Source: Burkholderia sp. WAC0059
Lineage (GTDB): Bacteria > Pseudomonadota > Gammaproteobacteria > Burkholderiales > Burkholderiaceae
DNA: 64,000 bases
Direction: 5' to 3'
Assembly: GCF_002870125.1 (NCBI RefSeq)
Contig: NZ_PNEO01000017.1
Span: 62,001 to 126,000, forward strand
Shown one piece after another: positions 18,563 through 28,876 of the stretch. A model generated the notes under the pieces. It searched no databases and was not told the DNA's origin. It saw nothing but the letters and a program-made list of their open reading frames with translations. The position numbers and the translations under genes were made by a program. Numbering within the stretch: position 1 is the stretch's first letter; the number at the start of each line of letters is the position of its first letter.

Positions 18563-19488
18563 ACGCTCCGGCCCGCAACGCGCTCGGCTTCGACCTGCCC
18601 ATCTTCGACGCCCATCACCACTTCTGGGATCTCGACGACGGCCACTTCCCCTGGCTCACCGACGACTACGACGAGCACTTCTTTCTCGGCGACTACCGGC
18701 GCATGTGCAAGAACTTCCTGCCGCCGCAATATCGCGAGGCGACGGCCGGCTTCGACGTGATCGGCACCGTTCACGTCGAAGCGGAACGTTCGCGCCGCGA
18801 GCAGGTGCAGGAGACCGAATTCCTGACCCGCCTGAACGCAGCGACGGGCCTGCCTTGCGCCATCGTCGGCCACGTGTTTTTCGTGCAGCCCGATTGCGAG
18901 GCGGTGCTCGCGGGACACGCGAAGAGCCCGCTCGCGCGCGGCGTGCGCTCGAAGCCCGAAACCTCCGGCGGCCCCGGCGAATCGGTGCGCGGCCAGCCCG
19001 GCACGATGCAGGACGACGCCTGGCTGCGCGGCCTCGCGCTGCTCGAGCGTTTCGGCTTCTCGTGGGATCTGCGCGTGCCTTACTGGCACCTCGAGGAAGC
19101 CGCCGAAGTCGCGCGCGCGTTCCCGGACACGCCGATCGTGACGAACCACCTGGGCCTGCCGCTCGACCGCTCCGACGCCGGCCTCGCCATCTGGCGCCGC
19201 GGCATGCAGGCGCTCGCGGCCTGCCCCAACGTGTATCTCAAGGTGTCGGAACTGGGCCTGCCCAACGGCACGTGGGACAGCGCGAGCAACCGCCGCGTGA
19301 TCCGCGAAGCCGTCGACCTGTTCGGCTACGAGCGCTCGATGTTCGCGAGCAACCTGCCCGTCGCCAATCTCTCCGCGAGCTTCACGGCAGTCGTCGCCGA
19401 CGTGCTGGGCGCCCTGCCCGGCGCCACGGAAACCGAATTGCGCGCGCTCTTCGCGGGCACCGCGCAGCGGTTCTACCGCGCCGGCTGA
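18559..19488 (+). CDS. amidohydrolase-2 family lactonase candidate (copy 2)
   Basis: This 309-residue paralogue of the preceding gene starts with FDAHHHFWDL (HxH) and has VTNHLGLPLDRSD and MFASNLPVANL, again with Asn at the usual Asp position. The two copies share the barrel layout but differ clearly in sequence, so they probably act on different lactones or stereoisomers and are not a recent duplication. It is coupled to copy 1 by an ATGA overlap and followed 38 bases later by another MFS carrier. Confidence 0.84.
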   Translation: MNAPARNALGFDLPIFDAHHHFWDLDDGHFPWLTDDYDEHFFLGDYRRMCKNFLPPQYREATAGFDVIGTVHVEAERSRREQVQETEFLTRLNAATGLPCAIVGHVFFVQPDCEAVLAGHAKSPLARGVRSKPETSGGPGESVRGQPGTMQDDAWLRGLALLERFGFSWDLRVPYWHLEEAAEVARAFPDTPIVTNHLGLPLDRSDAGLAIWRRGMQALAACPNVYLKVSELGLPNGTWDSASNRRVIREAVDLFGYERSMFASNLPVANLSASFTAVVADVLGALPGATETELRALFAGTAQRFYRAG

Positions 19489-19526
19489 CGCCGACCGCCG
19501 CCCATAACGACAATTCAGGAGACACC

Positions 19527-20819
19527 ATGTCGACCATCGACGAAAACGCCCTCTTCCGGAAGGTCTCCCTGCGCATCCTGCCCGTGCTGATGCTGGGATT
19601 CTTTTTCTCGTACCTGAACCGCGTCAACGTGGGATTCGCGAAACTGCAGATGGCGAGCGACCTGCAGTTCAGCGACGCCGTCTACGGTTTCGGCGCGGGC
19701 ATCTTCTTTCTCGGCTATTTCCTGCTCGAAGTACCGAGCAACGTGATGCTGCATCGCGTGGGCGCGCGTCGATGGATCTCGCGCATCATGATTTCGTGGG
19801 GCCTGCTCTCGTGCGCGACGGTGTTCGTGCGCACGCCCATGCAGTTCTACGTCATGCGCTTCCTGCTCGGCCTCGCCGAAGCGGGCTTCATTCCCGGCGC
19901 GATCTACTACATGTCGCAATGGTTTCCCGCCGCGCGGCGCGGCCGCGCCTGGGGCACGTTCTACATCGCGCTCGCCTCGTCGGGCGTCGTCGGCGGCCTC
20001 GTGTCCGGGTCGATCCTCGAGTTTTTCTCGGGCCTCGGCGGCCTGCGCGGCTGGCAATGGCTGATTCTCTGCGAAGGCGTGCCGACCGCGCTGCTCGGCG
20101 TCTACGTCTACCTGCGCATGAGCGAGGACATCCGCAAGGTGAACTGGCTGAGCGCCCAGGAAAAGGACTACCTGGGCAGCCTCATGGCGGCGGAAGCGCG
20201 CACGAAGGTCGCGCACGGCTTCGGCGCGCTGCTCGTCGACGGCTACGTCTGGGCGCTCGTCGCGATCTACTTCCTCTACAACGTGGGCCTGTACGCCATC
20301 AGCTTCTGGATGCCGACGCTGATCCAGCGAATGGGCGTCGCCGACGCGTTCACCATCGGCCTGCTGAACGCCGTGCCCGGCCTCTGCGCGATCGTGAGCA
20401 TGCTGGCGTTCGGCTATAGCGCCGACCGCTTCCGCGAGCGCCGATGGCATCTGGTCGTCGCGTTCTCGATGGCGGCCGCGGGCTTCGTGCTGAGCGTCGT
20501 CTGGCAGGACAACCGGGTGCTCGGCATCGTCGCGCTGTGCCTCGCCAACATGGGCGTGCTGTCGATTCCCTCGCTGTTCTGGGCCGTGCCGACCTCGTTC
20601 CTGAGCGGCGTGACGGCCGCCGCCGGGATCGCGATGATCAATTCGATCGGCAATCTGGCGGGCTTCGTTTCGCCCTACATGATCGGCTATCTGGAGGCGA
20701 TGACGGGCCGCACCGACGTTGCGCTGTACACCGTGGCGGGCGGCCTCGTCGTCGGCGCGCTGCTCGTGGCCGGCGTGCTGCAAAGCCGGAAGTACCGGCG
20801 CCATCTGGCCGCTTCGTGA
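19527..20819 (+). CDS. MFS transporter, anion:cation symporter type
   Basis: This 430-residue 12-TM carrier has FSYLNRVNVGFAKLQM and FGAGIFFLGYFLLEVPSN, the same subgroup as the carrier at 5948. TTCAGGAGACACC before the ATG gives an RBS. It closes the kinase-decarboxylase-lactonase operon and probably imports a sugar acid or lactone. No clear terminator follows on the forward strand before the convergent small gene. Confidence 0.9.
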   Translation: MSTIDENALFRKVSLRILPVLMLGFFFSYLNRVNVGFAKLQMASDLQFSDAVYGFGAGIFFLGYFLLEVPSNVMLHRVGARRWISRIMISWGLLSCATVFVRTPMQFYVMRFLLGLAEAGFIPGAIYYMSQWFPAARRGRAWGTFYIALASSGVVGGLVSGSILEFFSGLGGLRGWQWLILCEGVPTALLGVYVYLRMSEDIRKVNWLSAQEKDYLGSLMAAEARTKVAHGFGALLVDGYVWALVAIYFLYNVGLYAISFWMPTLIQRMGVADAFTIGLLNAVPGLCAIVSMLAFGYSADRFRERRWHLVVAFSMAAAGFVLSVVWQDNRVLGIVALCLANMGVLSIPSLFWAVPTSFLSGVTAAAGIAMINSIGNLAGFVSPYMIGYLEAMTGRTDVALYTVAGGLVVGALLVAGVLQSRKYRRHLAAS

Positions 20820-20926
20820 TGGGAGAGCGCGGGTTCAGGGCCCGCGCGAACCCCGGGAGAAACTTGCCCGCTCCGGACATGCCCGAAGATGCGCCCGTCG
20901 CCGGGCTCGCCGCCAAAGCTCGCTTC

Positions 20927-20958
20927 AAAAAAACGGGCGGCCTCGTCATGGCCGCCCG
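20927..20958 (-). terminator. rho-independent terminator of the PXPV-repeat gene
   Basis: A 9-bp GC stem (20934-20942 with 20950-20958) is followed on the minus strand by seven T (20933 down to 20927). It lies about 60 bases after the stop of the minus-strand small gene. Confidence 0.8.
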
Positions 20959-21020
20959 CATCGTTGCCTCGCCCGCCCCTTGCCGACGCGCACGGCGACG
21001 ACGGACGGCACGCGAAGCCA

Positions 21021-21311
21021 TCACCAGTGACGATGGCCGTACCACTCCCTGCGGCCCCACCAGCGGCGGCCGTCCCAATACTGATCCCCGTGCCAGCCGA
21101 TCACGACGGCGGGCGCCACGACGGGCACGACGGGCTGATAGGCCACCACGGCCGGCGGGGGCGGAGGCGGTGCATAAACAGGCGCGGGCGCGACATAGAC
21201 CGGCGCCGGCACGCCGAGGTTCAGGCCGACCGACACACCGGCCATGGCGGCCTGCGAGGCCGTGAAAACGACAGCGCCCAACCCCAGCGCGGCAAGCAGT
21301 TTGGTCTTCAT
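21021..21311 (-). CDS. small exported PXPV-repeat protein
   Basis: This 96-residue protein has a signal peptide (KTKLLAALGLGAVVFTASQAAMA) and a mature part rich in PAPVY and PPPP repeats, ending in a Trp/Arg/Gly-rich tail (YWDGRRWWGRREWYGHRHW). Such PXPV-repeat proteins are common in Burkholderia and are probably periplasmic or surface-associated; no function is established. AAGGAGACTTCC lies just upstream of the ATG as RBS. A strong terminator follows. Confidence 0.75.
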   Translation of the reverse strand: MKTKLLAALGLGAVVFTASQAAMAGVSVGLNLGVPAPVYVAPAPVYAPPPPPPAVVAYQPVVPVVAPAVVIGWHGDQYWDGRRWWGRREWYGHRHW

Positions 21312-21554
21312 GGAAGTCTCCTTCGGAACGAAATGGACGACTTCAATTTAGCGAGTTGCCGGCTTCCTTGAGTTACATAAGTGCAACAATCGTATCTCCG
21401 GAAGGCCCGCGCGCTGCGGGCGCAATGAACGATCGGCACGAGGGCAACCGCGCGTTGCCGTCATGCCGATGCGCTTTCGATCCGGACTTGCCTGATGCCC
21501 ACTGCGAAGCTGACGCGCCCCGCCCGATACTTCGGAAGACTTGACGAGCGCTGA

Positions 21555-21827
21555 TTAGCTGCCGCCGCCCAGAGGACACTTCAGGTTGCAACCGTTGGGG
21601 TCGCCGTTGTCGCCGCGCAGCCGGGCCGCCGACGGCGCGCCGTGCTGATACTTGCTCGACGGCGCGGAAGCCGCGAACGGCATATCGGGATGCGAGTCCA
21701 GGTGAAACTGGTCGGTCAGGATACCGCCCGGCACGCCCGGCGAATCCTGGGCGAAGGCGAGCGAAGCGGTGGCGAAGAGCGCCCCCGCGGTGGCGGCGGC
21801 AACACAGACATTGAGCAGAAATTTCAT
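21555..21827 (-). CDS. small exported hypothetical protein
   Basis: This 90-residue protein has a clear signal peptide (residues 1-26, ending SLAFAQD). The mature region is Gly/Pro/Ser-rich, carries one CNLKC pair that could form a disulphide, and ends in GGGS. The ATG at 21827 was chosen because the signal starts there. No family is recognised; periplasmic location is inferred. Confidence 0.55.
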   Translation of the reverse strand: MKFLLNVCVAAATAGALFATASLAFAQDSPGVPGGILTDQFHLDSHPDMPFAASAPSSKYQHGAPSAARLRGDNGDPNGCNLKCPLGGGS

Positions 21828-22208
21828 GGCGGATCGGCGCGTTGCCCGCATTCAACCGCCATGCAGGCCCGCGACATCAAACGGGAGCAGAACCGAAAGT
21901 ATCGCAAAAAGCGTCGCCGGCTGCAGCGCGATTCCATTGCTCCGTATTACAGCGGCGCAAGCTGGCCGCCGTTCATCCTCCCGAACGAGACCGCGACGAG
22001 GCGCTGGCCGGCATCGCCGATCATATCCGCCGCTTCCGGGCGCCGCGCATGCGGCGCGCGCTGCTCGCGAAGCTTCTCGACCACGCGCCCGCCGAAGCGG
22101 CCTCTCCGGAATCGTTCTGGCCGCGCCCCTTGCGCATCGCGATGCGTTGACGCCCGCGCCCGGGGTTGCCTGAGCCTGAATCGCCGGCCCGGCTGACCCG
22201 ACTGACCG
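21828..22208. other. 381-base gap without a convincing gene
   Basis: It lies between the small exported gene and the 3' end of the FAD monooxygenase. A forward ORF of 102 codons (21842-22150) spans most of it, but it has no ribosome binding site, no recognisable family and a basic composition in its first half. Another frame starting at 21861 is also basic. I do not call a gene here. Confidence 0.35.
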
Positions 22209-23927
22209 TTACGTCTGCGTCGGAGCAGCGAACGGCATGCCGCCCCGCGCGAACCAGGTTTCGCAGTGCCGCGCCAGCGCATGCAGATCCGATGCGGGGC
22301 GGCCGCGCGCGCAAATGTATCCGTCCGGCCGCACGAGGTAGAACGCCGGCCGCGCGCGTCCGTAAGCCTCGCTGAGCGAGGGCGCGCCGCCCCCGGCAGC
22401 CTGGGCGCCCGTGCCGGAAGCGACGTCGCTGAGCCGCCAGACCCGCACGACTTCCGGCAGAAGCCGCTCCACCGCCTGCGCGAAGCGCGTCAGCTCCTCG
22501 TCGACCGCGATGTCGGCCGGCGTGCGCGCCGCCGCAACGCCCTCGGCCGCCGTCTCCGCTTTCGCATCGACGAGCAGGAACAACGAGAAGCTGGCCGGGT
22601 CGTGCAGATCGAACATCCGCCCCTTGCCCGGCGCCTTGCCGAGCGGACCGTCCACCACGCGAACGAGCGCGTCGGGCGCGCGTTCGCCCGCGCGCGGCCC
22701 GCCATCGAGCACGCGCTCGAGCGTGAGCGGACTGCGCCGGTACTGGATCGACAGCTCGCTCACGGCCTGGCGCGCGGCGTCGCGCAGCGGTCCCAGCGCG
22801 ACGAGCGCCGGCATCACGCGCTCGCGCAGCAGTTTCAGCGGCCCGCGGTCGGCCTCGACCAGTTGCGTGACGAAACTCGTCTGCCGCAACACGATGCGCT
22901 CGATCGGATGGCGTTCGGCGTTGTAAGTGTCGAGCAGACGGTCCGGCGCGCCGCCGGCAAGCACCCGCGCGATCTTCCAGCCGAGATTGAACGCCTCCTG
23001 AATGCCGGTGTTCATGCCCTGCGCGCCGGCGGGGCTGTGCACGTGCGCCGCGTCGCCCGCGAGAAACACGCGCTGCACGCGCAACTGCCCCACCATCCGG
23101 CTGTTCACGTGGAAATACGACGACCAGCTCAGGTCCGAGAGCGCGACGGGATGATGGACGCGCTGCTCGACGATCGCGCGGCACGCGTCGAGCGAAGGCA
23201 CGGGCATGACGCCCTCGGGCACGGCAGGCAGCACGACCCGATGGTCGGCGACGAGCCGGTAGCGCCCCTTGCCGAACGGAAACAGCGCGGCCAGCCCGTC
23301 GCCGGAAGCGAAGATGTGAAACTCGTCCTCGGGCCAGGGCGTCTGCGCGCCGACGTCGGCCAGCAGGAACGATTGCTCGAGCGTCTGGCCATCGAACTGC
23401 ATGCCGAGCTGGTGACGGACAGTGCTATGCGCGCCGTCGGCCGCGACGAGATATGACGCGCGCTGCGCCCCGGTATGCCCGTCGGCATGGCGCAGCACGG
23501 CGCTCACGCCGTCCGGGTCCTGCTGGCATTCGAGCAGCTCGACACCGCGCTCCACTTCCACGCCGAGCGTCGCAAGCTGCGCGCCGAGCAGTTGCTCCGT
23601 GACGGTCTGGTCGAGAAACAGCAGATACGGATAGCGCGTGAGCAGGGGATCGAAGTCGAGCCGCGCGCGGCGCTGCCCGTTCGAATAGAGATTCGCCGCG
23701 TGCGCGCGATGCCCGAGTTCGAGAAACGGCTCGACGACGCGATGTTGCTCAAGCAGCTCGAGCGTGCGCGCCTGCAGACCGATGGCGCGCGTATGCCGGC
23801 CGGGCTGCGGCGCGCGGTCGATCAGCCTGACCGGGACGCGCGCGCGGGCGAGGCTCATCGCGGCGGCCAGCCCGGTCGGCCCGGCTCCGACGACGAGTAC
23901 GGGCAACGTGGCGGAGACATCGGTCAT
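22209..23927 (-). CDS. FAD-dependent aromatic monooxygenase (PheA/TfdB family)
   Basis: This 572-residue flavoprotein hydroxylase begins with the FAD Rossmann motif VVGAGPTGLAAAMSLAR (residues about 9-25). The FAD/NADPH loop YLVAADGAHSTVRHQLGM and the second FAD motif LAGDAAHVHSPAGAQGMNTG follow near residue 290. A C-terminal thioredoxin-like domain ends at about residue 560. Such enzymes hydroxylate phenols or related aromatics, or polyketide precursors, with NAD(P)H and O2. The ATG at 23927 precedes the first beta strand. It is a single-gene unit with no partner ring-cleavage gene nearby, so the substrate is open. Confidence 0.9.
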   Translation of the reverse strand: MTDVSATLPVLVVGAGPTGLAAAMSLARARVPVRLIDRAPQPGRHTRAIGLQARTLELLEQHRVVEPFLELGHRAHAANLYSNGQRRARLDFDPLLTRYPYLLFLDQTVTEQLLGAQLATLGVEVERGVELLECQQDPDGVSAVLRHADGHTGAQRASYLVAADGAHSTVRHQLGMQFDGQTLEQSFLLADVGAQTPWPEDEFHIFASGDGLAALFPFGKGRYRLVADHRVVLPAVPEGVMPVPSLDACRAIVEQRVHHPVALSDLSWSSYFHVNSRMVGQLRVQRVFLAGDAAHVHSPAGAQGMNTGIQEAFNLGWKIARVLAGGAPDRLLDTYNAERHPIERIVLRQTSFVTQLVEADRGPLKLLRERVMPALVALGPLRDAARQAVSELSIQYRRSPLTLERVLDGGPRAGERAPDALVRVVDGPLGKAPGKGRMFDLHDPASFSLFLLVDAKAETAAEGVAAARTPADIAVDEELTRFAQAVERLLPEVVRVWRLSDVASGTGAQAAGGGAPSLSEAYGRARPAFYLVRPDGYICARGRPASDLHALARHCETWFARGGMPFAAPTQT

Positions 23928-24004
23928 GCAGACCTCCATAAGGCCGACATGCCGTCTAGTGTACGCCGGCGCACCGCGCGGCCGCGGTGCGCTGTCCCAC
24001 GCAG

Positions 24005-25137
<1,133 letters not shown>

Positions 25138-25141
<4 letters not shown>

Positions 25142-25470
25142 GCGTCCCTCTGCCAGTCGGCGACCGGCTCCTCTACGTGCTCGAGCATGCCGGCAAGCAT
25201 CTCGCTGATGTGCTGGTCGGCGGCCGTATAAAACACCTGCTTGCCTTCGCGCTCCGCCCTCACGATCCGCGCCGCACGCAAAAGCCGCAGATGATGGCTG
25301 ACGAGCGACGGCGACAATCCCAGCGATTCGGCAATCGCGCCGACGGCGCTGCGCGCCGACACGCAGGCGAGCACGATGCGCAACCGCGTCGGGTCCCCGA
25401 GCAGCCGGAACAGGTCGGCCAGCAGCGCGACGCGATCGTCGTTGAATGGCGTATTCACGGTTCCCAACAT
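25138..25470 (-). CDS. ArsR/SmtB-family metal-sensing repressor
   Basis: This 110-residue winged-HTH repressor (DLFRLLGDPTRLRIVLAC, LGLSPSLVSHHLRLLRAA, VFYTAADQHISEML) is of the SmtB/CzrA Zn/Co-sensing type. The C-terminal alpha5-like helix has AADQHISEMLAGMLEHVEE, carrying D/H and H/E candidate ligands. It is translationally coupled to the CDF exporter. The ATG at 25470 lies inside the operator and has no Shine-Dalgarno, so translation may be leaderless; a GTG at 25458 is an alternative. Confidence 0.92.
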
Positions 25471-25491
25471 ATGAACAAATGTTCAAATGTT
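25466..25491 (-). promoter_or_regulatory. ArsR/SmtB 12-2-12 operator
   Basis: An inverted repeat AACATATGAACA-AA-TGTTCAAATGTT (one mismatch in 12 pairs) has exactly the layout of SmtB/CzrA operators. It overlaps the proposed ATG of the repressor, so binding would directly block transcription of the arsR-CDF operon. Confidence 0.85.
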
Positions 25492-25585
25492 ATAGGCATG
25501 GAGATATCCCGTCAAGCTTCGGGATCGCCCGGGCAAGTATGGGAAAATGCGGCCCTTGCTCCCTTCACGCTTGACGCCCCGCCCC

Positions 25586-27475
25586 ATGAAACAGGCTTTT
25601 GTCCGCGCCTACGCCGCCCATCGCGACGGCCGGCTGGACGACGCCGAGCGCGACTACCGCGCGACGCTCGCCGCCGACCCGGCGCACGTCGACGCGCTGC
25701 ATCTGCTGGGCGTGCTGCGCCATCAGCAGGGGCAGCACGCCGAGGCCGTCGCGCTCGTGCGCCGCGCGGCCGACCTGCGTCCGGACGACGCCGCGCTGCA
25801 GCTCAATCTCGGCAACGCGCTGAAGGCCATGGGCAAGCTGGAGGGCGCGATCGAACGCTTTCGCAACGCGCTCACGCTCGCGCCGACGTTCGCGCTGGCC
25901 CACTACAACCTCGGCAACGCCTACGCGGCGCTCGGCCGTCACGAAGACGCGCTGTTCTCGTTCAGCCACGCGGTGCGGCTGCAGCCCGCCGACGCGGCGT
26001 CGCACAACAATCTCGGCAACGCGCTGCATGCGCTCGGCCGCCACGCCGAGGCCGTCGAGTCGTTCCGCATGGCGCTGCGGCTGCATCCCGGTCACGCGGG
26101 CGCGCACAACAATCTCGGCATGGCGCTCAATGCCCTCGACGATCACGAGGGTGCGATCGAACAATTCCGCGCCGCGCTCGCGCTGCAGCCGCGCTTCGTG
26201 GCGGCGCAGTTCAACCTGGCGAACACGCTCGATGCCACGGGCCGGCACGACGAGGCGATCACCGCGTTCGAAGCCGTGCTTGCGCTGCAGCCGCGTCTCG
26301 CGCCCGCGCTGCTCGGTCTCGGCAACGCGCTCGCCGCGCGAAACCGGCACGAGGAAGCGTCCCCCGCGCTCGAACGGGCCGTGGGCATCGACCCGAAATT
26401 CGCGCTGGCCTGGCTCGCGCTCGGCACGACGCGTCACGCGCTCGGCCGCCACGAAACGGCGCTGCGCGCCTTCGGCGAGGCGCTGCGCGTGCGCCCGGAT
26501 CTCGCCGCTGCGCACTTCAACCGCGCCCTCGTCTGGCTCACGCTCGGCGACTTCCGGCGCGGCCTGCCCGAATACGAATGGCGGCTCGATCCCGCCTCGC
26601 GCCGGGGTGCTTCGCCCGCAGCAACCGACAACGACGCCACACAGACCGCCGCCTCGCCCGCGCGCTGGAACGGCGAGCCGCTCGCCGGGCGCACGCTCCT
26701 CGTGCAGGCCGAGCAGGGCTTCGGCGACACGCTGCAGTTCATGCGCTTCGTTCCGCTTCTCGCGCAGCGCGAGCCCGGCGCGCGCATCGTATTCGAAGTG
26801 CAACCGCCGCTGCTCCCGCTCGTCGCGCCGATGGCCGCCGACTGGCGCGTCACGGTCGTCGCCCGCGGCGGCGCGCGGCCGCGGGCCGCTCTGCACTGCC
26901 CGCTGCTCAGCCTGCCTCTCGCGCTCGGCACGACGTTCGACACGCTGCCCGGCCCCGCGCCCGGCCTCGCCGCGCCGCCCGCCTACAGGCGCAAGCGGCG
27001 CGGCTCGCTCGGCGGCCAGGCGAAACGCAAGATCGGCCTCGCGTGGTCGGGGCGTATCCAGCGCAACGAGAACCGCGCGCTTCCGCTCGCCGCGCTCGAG
27101 CCGCTGTTCGCGCTCGACGGCATCGACTGGATCGTGCTGCAACCGGAACTCGACGCGGCCGACGCGGCGGCGCTCGACCGCCATCCGTGCCGGCGCCGGA
27201 TTCACCGCCCCGGCAAGCCGCTCTCCGACTTCGCGGATACGGCGGCCGTCATCGAGCGCCTCGACGCGGTCGTGTCGGTCGATACCTCGATCGCGCACCT
27301 TGCCGGTTCGCTCGGCTGTCCGCTGTGGCTGATGCTGCCGTTCGCTGCCGACTGGCGCTGGTTCGCCGGCACCGACGACAGCCCCTGGTATCCGCGCGCG
27401 CGGCTCGTGCGCCAGCCGCGCCCCGGCGCGTGGGCCGACGTGGTCGAGCGGATCGCGCGGGCGCTGCGCGCATGA
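25586..27475 (+). CDS. TPR protein with C-terminal glycosyltransferase-like domain
   Basis: This is a 629-residue protein. About ten TPR units cover residues 1-340 (repeated motifs such as HYNLGNAYAALGRHEDAL and NNLGNALHALGRHAEA). The C-terminal half resembles heptosyltransferase/GT41-like domains: PLAGRTLLVQAEQGFGDTLQF, IGLAWSGRIQRNENR and VVSVDTSIAHLAGSLG with its final Asp/His donor-site residues. This architecture is widespread in Burkholderia and is thought to glycosylate proteins or glycans; no substrate can be assigned. The ATG at 25586 was preferred because the TPRs begin there. It is followed by a strong bidirectional terminator. Confidence 0.88.
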   Translation: MKQAFVRAYAAHRDGRLDDAERDYRATLAADPAHVDALHLLGVLRHQQGQHAEAVALVRRAADLRPDDAALQLNLGNALKAMGKLEGAIERFRNALTLAPTFALAHYNLGNAYAALGRHEDALFSFSHAVRLQPADAASHNNLGNALHALGRHAEAVESFRMALRLHPGHAGAHNNLGMALNALDDHEGAIEQFRAALALQPRFVAAQFNLANTLDATGRHDEAITAFEAVLALQPRLAPALLGLGNALAARNRHEEASPALERAVGIDPKFALAWLALGTTRHALGRHETALRAFGEALRVRPDLAAAHFNRALVWLTLGDFRRGLPEYEWRLDPASRRGASPAATDNDATQTAASPARWNGEPLAGRTLLVQAEQGFGDTLQFMRFVPLLAQREPGARIVFEVQPPLLPLVAPMAADWRVTVVARGGARPRAALHCPLLSLPLALGTTFDTLPGPAPGLAAPPAYRRKRRGSLGGQAKRKIGLAWSGRIQRNENRALPLAALEPLFALDGIDWIVLQPELDAADAAALDRHPCRRRIHRPGKPLSDFADTAAVIERLDAVVSVDTSIAHLAGSLGCPLWLMLPFAADWRWFAGTDDSPWYPRARLVRQPRPGAWADVVERIARALRA

Positions 27476-27526
27476 AAATGCAGGCGACGGACCGACGGGC
27501 CCGCGACCGACGATAACCGGCGATAA

Positions 27527-27562
27527 AAACGAAACAGCCCCTTTTCAGGGGCTGTTTCGTTT
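27527..27562. terminator. strong bidirectional rho-independent terminator
   Basis: A perfect 15-bp stem (27527-27541 with 27548-27562) with a TTTTCA loop has A-rich and T-rich arms, so it can work both ways. It separates the convergent TPR and MHS-symporter genes. Confidence 0.9.
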
Positions 27563-27580
27563 CCTGTGGGGACCGGCCGA

Positions 27581-28876
27581 TCAGGCCGTCTTGTACTGAT
27601 TGCGCGCTTCGGCCGTCCGGTACAGCACCAGCGTGGCGATCAGCCCGCAGATCGCGGCCACGCCCATCCAGACGCCGGGCGCCGCCTTGTTGCCGCTCAC
27701 GTGGATCAGCAGCGTCGAGATCGCGGGCGTGAAGCCGCCGATCGTCGACGCGAGACTGTAGGCAAGCGAGAAGCCCGCGGTCCGCACCTCGACCGGCATC
27801 ACCTCGGTCAGCGCCACCACCATCGCGCCGTTGTAGCAGCTATACAGGAACGACAGCCACAGTTCGACGGCGAGCAGCCGGCCGAACGACGGCTCCGCGA
27901 CCAGCCACTGCACGGCCGGATAGGCGGTGAGGATCGTGAGGACCGTGAAGGCGATCAGCACGGGCCGGCGGCCCAGGCGGTCGGACACCGCGCCCGAGAC
28001 CGGCAGCCAGATCAGGTTCGACACGCCGATGCAGATCGTGACGACGAGGGCGTCGAGCTCGTCGAGCCGCAGCACGACGCGACCGAACGTCGGCGTATAG
28101 GCCGTGATCATGTAGAACGACACGGTCGTCATGATGACCATGCCCATGCCCGCCAGCACGACGCCCCAGTTCTCGGCCATCGAGCGCACGATCTCGCCCA
28201 TCGACGGGTGATGCTGGCGGCGGCTGAACTCCTCGGTTTCCTGCAGCGAGCGGCGAATCATGAAGAGGAACGGCACGATCAGGCAGCCGATGATGAACGG
28301 CACGCGCCAGCCCCAGGCCGACATGTCGCCGGCCGGCAGGATGTGGTGCAGCACGACGCCGAGCAGCGCCGCGAACACCACCGCGACCTGCTGGCTGCCC
28401 GACTGCCAGGAGCAGTAGAAGCCCTTGTTGCCCTTCGTCGCGATCTCCGACAGGTAGACCGACACCCCGCCCAGTTCGACGCCGGCCGAGAAGCCCTGCA
28501 GCAGGCGTCCGCACAGCACGAGAATCGGCGCGAGCACGCCGATCGTCGCGTAGCCGGGCACGGCGGCCACGGCGAGCGTGCCGAGCGCCATCAGGCAGAG
28601 CGTGAGCATCAGCCCCTTGCGGCGGCCGTGGTGGTCGATGTAGGCGCCGAGCACGATCGCGCCGATCGGGCGCACGAGGAAACCGGCGCCGAACACCGAG
28701 AGCGACAACATCAGCGAGGCGAACGTGTTGCCGTTCGGAAAGTAGGTCCGGGCGATCGCCGAAGCGTAGTAGCCGTAGACCATGAAGTCGTACATTTCGA
28801 GGAAGTTGCCGCTGACGACGCGGAAAACAGTCCGGACTTTCGATTCGCGGGAAGATGCGGGAGACGCTGTAGACAT
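27581..28876 (-). CDS. MHS-family metabolite:proton symporter (citrate/tricarballylate type)
   Basis: This 431-residue, 12-TM carrier of the metabolite:H+ symporter family has SGNFLEMYDFMVYGYYA in TM1, VRPIGAIVLGAYIDHHGRRKG in loop 2-3 and GFSAGVELGGVSVYLSEIA. The start and TM1 resemble citrate and tricarballylate carriers. The ATG at 28876 was chosen at the family N-terminus. It is not flanked by matching catabolic genes, so the substrate (a di- or tricarboxylate) is inferred from the family only. Confidence 0.88.
   Translation of the reverse strand: MSTASPASSRESKVRTVFRVVSGNFLEMYDFMVYGYYASAIARTYFPNGNTFASLMLSLSVFGAGFLVRPIGAIVLGAYIDHHGRRKGLMLTLCLMALGTLAVAAVPGYATIGVLAPILVLCGRLLQGFSAGVELGGVSVYLSEIATKGNKGFYCSWQSGSQQVAVVFAALLGVVLHHILPAGDMSAWGWRVPFIIGCLIVPFLFMIRRSLQETEEFSRRQHHPSMGEIVRSMAENWGVVLAGMGMVIMTTVSFYMITAYTPTFGRVVLRLDELDALVVTICIGVSNLIWLPVSGAVSDRLGRRPVLIAFTVLTILTAYPAVQWLVAEPSFGRLLAVELWLSFLYSCYNGAMVVALTEVMPVEVRTAGFSLAYSLASTIGGFTPAISTLLIHVSGNKAAPGVWMGVAAICGLIATLVLYRTAEARNQYKTA

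Noticed and set aside
21842..22150. 102-codon forward ORF
   Set aside because: It has no ribosome binding site, no family and ambiguous frame signals, so it was left as a gap note.
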